From contig JAFGKO010000224.1 in NCBI GenBank assembly GCA_016928525.1, positions 1 to 10,270 on the forward strand: DNA of 10,270 nt, written 5' to 3'. Each line of letters opens with the position of its first letter. Position 1 is the first letter of the stretch. The stretch comes from Anaerolineales bacterium. Lineage in GTDB: Bacteria > Chloroflexota > Anaerolineae > Anaerolineales > Villigracilaceae. This document shows positions 6,024 to 10,270 of this stretch, in pieces. The notes below the pieces were generated by a model. It did no database searches, was not told the origin of the DNA, and was given only the letters and a program-made list of their open reading frames with translations. The position numbers were made by a program, and so were the translations under genes.

Positions 6024-6100
6024 GCCTGTCCTGAGCATGCCCGCCCCGGTAGAGCGGAGCGGGCCGGGGTCGAAGGGTTGACGTCCGGGGCGGGGTCGAA
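6024..6100. repeat. GC-rich dispersed-repeat-like sequence
   Basis: It contains GCCTGTCCTGAGC followed later by GGGGTCGAAGGG, resembling the common environmental-genome repeat built on 'GTCCTGAGC...GTCGAAGG'. GGGGTCGAA occurs twice (6066-6074 and 6092-6100). CCCCGG/CCGGGG pairs can fold within it. It fills the gap between the phhB end and its terminator. Confidence 0.45.
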
Positions 6101-6117
6101 AGCAAAATAAAGCCCAT

Positions 6118-6453
6118 TTATTCAAGCGCATCCACTTTGGCCGCCATAATGAAGTCGTTCTTATGCAACCCCTTGATCTTATGCGTCCACCATTACACCT
6201 TCACCCGCCCCCACTCGGTGACGATCAAGGGGTGATGGTCTTCCTTTTCAGCGATCATAGCCACCTTGTTGGTAAAGGCCATGGCTTCGATGAAATTTTT
6301 CAGCTTGAAGGTACGTTCCAGGCGTTGGACACCGTCCACTTCGATCACCTGCCATTCCGGCACAGCGGGTTGCAGCGCCGCGATTTCCTGCTCGGTCAGC
6401 AGCGGTTCCCCCCCGCGACAGGCCACACATTTCATTTGGGCTAAGTCTGACAT
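6118..6453 (-). pseudogene. phhB: Pterin-4a-carbinolamine dehydratase, interrupted by an in-frame TAA
   Basis: The intact frame would encode 111 residues of a pterin-4a-carbinolamine dehydratase, which dehydrates 4a-hydroxytetrahydropterin during pterin cofactor recycling. Residues 1-86 carry the usual N-terminal CVACRGG, the PEW...RTFKLKNFIEAMAF core and the active-site EKEDHHP (His73, His74). Codon 87 is TAA (minus strand 6195-6193). The same frame then continues perfectly as WWTHKIKGLHKNDFIMAA to a second TAA at 6120-6118. The third active-site His (Thr-His motif, residue 91) lies after the stop, so an 86-residue product would probably be inactive. A Tyr or Thr codon is the likely original. 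The ATG at 6453 has AGAGG upstream. The conserved downstream part argues for a very recent mutation or a sequencing error rather than old decay. Confidence 0.85.
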
Positions 6454-6501
6454 GTTGATACCTCTAATATTTGGCTAATTACCTGATTGTTTCGAGAAAT
6501 C

Positions 6502-6549
6502 GGTGGTCGAGTAGCCCTGAGTGCTGTCCGAAGGGCATATCGAGACCAC
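6502..6549. repeat. Dispersed imperfect inverted repeat between tal-pgi and phhB
   Basis: GTGGTCGAGTAGCCCT at the left and AGGGCATATCGAGACCAC at the right are imperfect inverted repeats, with GTGGTC and GCCCT paired. The sequence resembles the widespread 'GGTGGTCGAGTAGCCC...AAGGGCGTATCGAGACC' family of environmental bacterial genomes (recognised from memory). As RNA downstream of tal-pgi it could form a hairpin, but no U-run follows on the minus strand. Confidence 0.6.
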
Positions 6550-6562
6550 AATTATTTGTTTT

Positions 6563-9313
6563 TCAAATCAACTTCACGATCTTCCCCACCTCATCCGGGT
6601 TCGAAAGGTGCAGGCGCAAGACCCGCCGTCCGCGCGCTTCGAGGGCTTCGTAATCGCCCAGCGCCTGCGCCCGCTCCAGCGTGCCAAAGCTCATCCCCGA
6701 TGCGGAGTCTTTCCCATGGGCCGGGATATCGATATCTTCCAGCGGGTCGGCGGTGATTTGCAGGAACAGGCCGTTATCCGGGCCGCCCTTGTGCAGTTGC
6801 CCGGTCGAGTGCAGGAAGCGCGGGCCGAAGCCCAGGGTCACGGCGCAGCCAGTCGCCTGCCTGAGCGCAATGCGCAAATCCTGTAAGGCGGAAATCCTGT
6901 CTTCGTCCCGCGGCAAATAGGCATTGACGGCCAGGTAATCATCCTTTTTCACCTGCTTCAGGAATTCCTTGAGCGCCGCTTTCGCCTCTTTCAGGGCGAC
7001 GAATTCGCCCGCCTCCAACGCTCCCTTTTTCTGATAGGTCGCGATCTTGGCCTTGGTGCGATCCTTACTGTCCTGCACGTCCGGCTGGTCGAAGGCGTTC
7101 ACCCCCAGGATATGGCAGGCGACCGCCGTGGCCACTTCCCAACGATAGAATTCCGCGCCCAGGTCGTAAGCCGTGGGGATCGAAATCTCCAGCACGGGCT
7201 GGCCCGCTTCGCGCAAAGCCGCAACCTGCTTGTCCAGTTCCCCGGCCTGGCGCAGATAAACGAACAGGCGATCTTTTCCATAGTCCGTTACAGCGCCAAG
7301 CGGCTCACGGTCTACCGGGACAATGCCCTTGCTCCCCTTGCCACTGGACTCGGCGATCAACTGCTCCAGCCACGAGCCCAGGCTGGCCAGGGGCGCATCC
7401 GCCAGGATTGTCAACTTGTCACGACCCACAAGAGCCGCTTCAGCCAGCACAACTCCCAGCGCCAGGCCCGGGTTACGCGCTGCCGTCTTTTGATGGCTCG
7501 CGCCGCTCGAGCTGAGAACCCCACCCAGCTCGAAGCATTCGTTCATCATCCAGGCCGCGCGAGAGAGCAGGCGCTTGACGTCCAGCCCCAGCAAGGCCGC
7601 CGGGAGCAGGCCAAACGCCGTCAGGGCCGAATAACGCCCGCCCACGTTCGGGTCCGCCGGGAAGACGGCGCGGAAATTGCGTTCCTTGGCCAACTTCTCC
7701 AGCGAAGTGCCGGGGTCGGTGATGGCCACAAAATGCGAACCGTCGCCGCCAGCCAGTTCCCAGAAATAATCGCAGGCCGCCAGCGTCTCTGTCGTCCCGC
7801 CGGATTTACTGGAGACGATATACAGGCTGTTTTCAGGCGGGAATTGCTCGGCCGCCCCCGCCACCTGGGCCGGGTCGGTCGAATCGAGAATGGACAGGCA
7901 GGGCCTGCCCTCCGCCTCGGCGGCATCAGCCGGCGTGAAGACAAACGATAACACTTCCGGCGCAAGCGAAGAACCGCCCATCCCCAGCAAAAGGACGCGC
8001 TCGAAACCATCATAAAGAACCTGGTCGGCGAAATCGCTCAGTTGTGGCAATAACGACTTCGAGGTTTCCGGCAAGCGCAACCAACCCAGCCGGACCTTGA
8101 TTTCCGCTTGGCCGTCGGGGTCGGTCGTCCACAGGCTTGGATCCCCGTCCCACAGGCGCGCAGGCACGGCCTCCTTTTCCAGTTGGGCAATCCGCTTGGA
8201 AACGGAAGCAGCCAGGGGGCCCAGTTGCGATACGGCGGCAGCGCGTCGCTCTTCGATGGTCTCCAGCAGGGCCGTGAACGCATCCGCAAAAGACTTGACG
8301 CCTTCGTCCTCCAATTCCTGGGTGACGACATCCATGGAGACGCCCTCCGCTTCCAGGAATTCGAACAAGACGTGCACCCTGTCCATCTGGCGCGTAACGG
8401 TCTCCTGCGCCACGCCGTGATCGCGGAAAGCCTCCAGGGTTTGCGGCGGAACAGTATTGACGGTATACGGGCCGATCAGGGTATCCACATAAGCGGTATC
8501 GGGATACTCCGGGTTTTTGGTGCTGGTGGAAGCCCAAAGGGGGCGTTGAAGGCGCGCCCCCTTTGGATAAAGCGCTTCCCAGCGTTCTCCAGAAAAAGTT
8601 TTGGCAAAAGCCTCATACGCCAGGCGGGCGCTGGCAATCGCAGCCTGGCCGCGCAGGGAAGATCGCTCGGGCAAAAGAGCGTCCACCTTGGAATCTATGC
8701 GCGAGACAAAGAAGGAGGCCACCGAGGCGATATAATCGATGGGTTCTCCCTCGGCCAGCCTGTCTTCCAGGCCGGAAAGATAGGCGTCCATCACTTCGGC
8801 GTAACGCGCCAGGGAAAAGATCAGGGTCACATTGACATTGATGCCGCTGGCGATCGATTTCCGGATGGCGGGAAGGCCTTCGAGCGTAGCCGGGATCTTC
8901 ACCATCAGGTTGGGGCGGTTGACGCGTTCCCACAGGGCGCTGACCTGCGCGATGGTCTTCTCCGTATCGTGCGCCAGGTAGGGACTGACCTCCAGGCTGA
9001 CATAGCCATCGCTGGCTTTGCTCTCGTCGTAAAGCGGCAGGAACAGATCACAAGCCGCCTGGATATCTTCGACAGCCAACTGCCAGAAGATACTCTCTGC
9101 ATCCCAACCGGCCCAGGCCATTGGGATCAGGGCCGAATCATAATCAGTGGATTTGGCAATCGCATTGTGAAAAATGGAAGGGTTGGAGGTCACGCCGCGG
9201 ATGTCGCCGCGCTTGATCAGGGTTTCCAGTTCACCGTTTGTCAGCATTTTTCGGTGAATATTGTCCAACCATAAGGACTGGCCTAGTTGTGTCAGTTCGG
9301 GAATCGGGTTCAT
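6563..9313 (-). CDS. Bifunctional transaldolase / glucose-6-phosphate isomerase (fused)
   Basis: A 916-residue fusion. The N-terminal half (about 1-370) is transaldolase, which moves a dihydroxyacetone unit between sugar phosphates: RGVTSNPSIF near 40, Schiff-base Lys139 in LMVKIPAT, GINVNVTLIFS, and LWASTSTKNPEYPD near 260-271. The C-terminal half (about 375-916) is phosphoglucose isomerase, which interconverts glucose-6-P and fructose-6-P: GMGGSS (444-449), SKSGGTTET (502-510), GGRYSALTAFG (558-568), and GFGPRFLHSTGQLHKGG near the end. Both sets of motifs appear intact and in frame. Such fusions are known in several phyla, including Chloroflexota. I prefer the ATG at 9313 (AGGT 7-8 bases upstream); the preceding codon is a GTG at 9316. 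It lies just downstream of rpiB, so the two are probably one transcript. Confidence 0.95.
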   Translation of the reverse strand: MNPIPELTQLGQSLWLDNIHRKMLTNGELETLIKRGDIRGVTSNPSIFHNAIAKSTDYDSALIPMAWAGWDAESIFWQLAVEDIQAACDLFLPLYDESKASDGYVSLEVSPYLAHDTEKTIAQVSALWERVNRPNLMVKIPATLEGLPAIRKSIASGINVNVTLIFSLARYAEVMDAYLSGLEDRLAEGEPIDYIASVASFFVSRIDSKVDALLPERSSLRGQAAIASARLAYEAFAKTFSGERWEALYPKGARLQRPLWASTSTKNPEYPDTAYVDTLIGPYTVNTVPPQTLEAFRDHGVAQETVTRQMDRVHVLFEFLEAEGVSMDVVTQELEDEGVKSFADAFTALLETIEERRAAAVSQLGPLAASVSKRIAQLEKEAVPARLWDGDPSLWTTDPDGQAEIKVRLGWLRLPETSKSLLPQLSDFADQVLYDGFERVLLLGMGGSSLAPEVLSFVFTPADAAEAEGRPCLSILDSTDPAQVAGAAEQFPPENSLYIVSSKSGGTTETLAACDYFWELAGGDGSHFVAITDPGTSLEKLAKERNFRAVFPADPNVGGRYSALTAFGLLPAALLGLDVKRLLSRAAWMMNECFELGGVLSSSGASHQKTAARNPGLALGVVLAEAALVGRDKLTILADAPLASLGSWLEQLIAESSGKGSKGIVPVDREPLGAVTDYGKDRLFVYLRQAGELDKQVAALREAGQPVLEISIPTAYDLGAEFYRWEVATAVACHILGVNAFDQPDVQDSKDRTKAKIATYQKKGALEAGEFVALKEAKAALKEFLKQVKKDDYLAVNAYLPRDEDRISALQDLRIALRQATGCAVTLGFGPRFLHSTGQLHKGGPDNGLFLQITADPLEDIDIPAHGKDSASGMSFGTLERAQALGDYEALEARGRRVLRLHLSNPDEVGKIVKLI

Positions 9314-9325
9314 CACTCTACCTGT

Positions 9326-9793
9326 TCAGCCTTCAAACCTGTTACTTTCCAACTTTCTAACCTTTAAAACCCGTCGCTTATGACGCTCCTGGCCGGGGTC
9401 TTCCCCCCAGAAGCGCGCTTTCAAAAAAGCCTCTACGATTTCACACACCAGTTCGGGACCGATGATGCGCCCGCCCAGGCAGAGCAAATTCATATCATCA
9501 TGTTCCACGCCCTGGTGCGCGGAGTACGTATCGTGACAAACCGCGGCATACACGCCCGCCATTTTGTTCGCCGCAATACTGGCGCCCACGCCAGAGCCAC
9601 ACAGCAAAATCCCGCGTTCCACCTGGCCAGACTGGATAGCCCGACCAAGTTTCTCGGCGTAATCGGGATAATCCACAGGTTCCGTAGAATCCGTCCCCAG
9701 ATCGAGAACTTCATGTCCGGCAGCGCGTACAACCTCCAATACTGCGGCCTTCAATGGGAAACCGGCATGATCCGTTGCGACCGCGATTTTCAC
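9326..9793 (-). CDS. rpiB: Ribose-5-phosphate isomerase B
   Basis: A 155-residue RpiB/LacAB-family sugar-phosphate isomerase that interconverts ribose-5-P and ribulose-5-P. Landmarks are ATDHAGFPLK at the N-terminus (Asp8, His9), LLCGSGVGASIAANK with the catalytic-type Cys65, and HDTYSAHQGVEHDDMNLLCL with His98, matching the Cys66/His99 pair of the E. coli enzyme; GGRIIG follows. The start is GTG (9793-9791), which overlaps the transketolase TGA in a GTGA four-base overlap, indicating coupled translation. The tail after RHKRR (LKVRKLESNRFEG) is longer than I expect and is encoded by purine-rich repetitive sequence (minus strand GGTTAGAAAGTTGGAAAGTA), so it may be a repeat-derived extension. 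Confidence 0.95.
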   Translation of the reverse strand: MKIAVATDHAGFPLKAAVLEVVRAAGHEVLDLGTDSTEPVDYPDYAEKLGRAIQSGQVERGILLCGSGVGASIAANKMAGVYAAVCHDTYSAHQGVEHDDMNLLCLGGRIIGPELVCEIVEAFLKARFWGEDPGQERHKRRVLKVRKLESNRFEG

Positions 9794-10270
9794 AACAGTT
9801 CCTTCGCTTTCGCTATGACATTTTCGACTGTAAAACCGAACTTTTCGAACAGGATTTTGTACGGCGCGGAAGCGCCAAAGCGCTCCATCGCAATGACCGC
9901 CCCATCCAGGCCAACGTAGCGTTCCCAGCCCAGGCCTGCTCCCGCCTCGACAGCCAATCTCGCCCGGACGCGTTTCGGCAGCACCGCTTCGCGATAAGCC
10001 GCATCCTGTTGCTCGAACAACTCCCAGGATGGGAACGAGACTGCGCGCACGTTCACGCCCTCAGCCGCCAGGCGCGCCGCCGCCTCGTAAACCAGGCTGA
10101 CTTCCGAACCAGAAGCCATCAGGATCAATTCCGGTTCGCCTTCGCCAAAATCAGACAGCACATACGCACCCTTTGCCAGCTCACTGGGGGCGTCCACCAG
10201 GGAGCGATCCAACGTAGGCACTGCCTGGCGGGTCAGGATGAGCGCGGTCGGGCCGTCCCTATGCGTTACA
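9790..10270 (-). CDS. tkt: Transketolase, C-terminal part, cut by window edge
   Basis: The last 159 residues of transketolase, the thiamine-diphosphate enzyme that transfers two-carbon ketol units in the pentose phosphate pathway. The frame is open to the window edge and reads VTHRDGPTALILTRQAVPTL at the upstream end, matching the end of the pyrimidine-binding domain. The C-terminal domain follows: LILMASGSEVSLVYEAAARL, VRAVSFPSWELFEQQ, and LGWERYVGLDGAVIAMERFG to KAKELL. The GTG at 10221 is internal, not the start. It overlaps rpiB by four bases, so tkt, rpiB and tal-pgi appear to form one operon for the non-oxidative pentose phosphate pathway. The thiamine-binding parts lie outside the window. 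Confidence 0.95.
   Translation of the reverse strand, partial: VTHRDGPTALILTRQAVPTLDRSLVDAPSELAKGAYVLSDFGEGEPELILMASGSEVSLVYEAAARLAAEGVNVRAVSFPSWELFEQQDAAYREAVLPKRVRARLAVEAGAGLGWERYVGLDGAVIAMERFGASAPYKILFEKFGFTVENVIAKAKELL

Noticed and set aside
8108..9274. Long plus-strand open frame (388 codons) opposite tal-pgi
   Set aside because: It is antisense to an intact, motif-complete gene, has no recognisable domains, and is the usual shadow of high-GC coding sequence.
1..10270. tRNA, rRNA, transposase or integrase genes, attachment sites
   Set aside because: None seen on reading either strand, so the restriction locus cannot be tied to a defined genomic island within this window.

Overview
The window looks like a bacterial chromosome of moderate to high G+C, most likely from Chloroflexota (Anaerolineae-like). 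This is an inference from a transketolase / rpiB / fused transaldolase-phosphoglucose isomerase cluster and from the abundance of short dispersed palindromic repeats; no rRNA or other phylogenetic marker is present. All recognised genes are on the minus strand except one small unknown gene at 5247-5648.

Region 1 (1-4750, minus strand) is a type I restriction-modification locus read in the order hsdM (2956-4671), hsdS (1746-2966), a GxxExxY-family PD-(D/E)xK-like gene (1211-1648), then hsdR (1102 to beyond base 1). HsdM and HsdS form the methyltransferase, HsdS sets the DNA target, and HsdR supplies ATP-driven translocation and cleavage. The GxxExxY gene sits between hsdS and hsdR and is bracketed by two related 37-bp repeats (31/37 identical), so it looks like an inserted cassette. 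hsdM and hsdR carry at least four in-frame palindromic insertions (197-223, 675-697, 3196-3290, 3430-3463) that add residues at points where I expect none from the families. This is the most unusual feature of the window.

Region 2 (4720-5725) is a divergent control region. A minus-strand promoter for hsdM and a plus-strand promoter lie back to back. The plus promoter would give a leader of about 440 nt holding a long hairpin, an exact-period 21-bp tandem array (seven units) and a GC-rich hairpin, before a 133-residue protein of unknown function (5247-5648) that ends at a clear intrinsic terminator.

Region 3 (5726-6117) has no credible gene. It holds a 237-bp element bounded by complementary ends (MITE or structured RNA), a terminator for the minus strand, and GC-rich repeat sequence.

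Region 4 (6118-10270, minus strand) is central carbon metabolism: the C-terminal part of transketolase, rpiB (4-base overlap), and a fused tal-pgi gene, which together cover the non-oxidative pentose phosphate pathway and its link to glycolysis. A pterin-4a-carbinolamine dehydratase gene follows, interrupted by one in-frame TAA just before the conserved C-terminal Thr-His motif.
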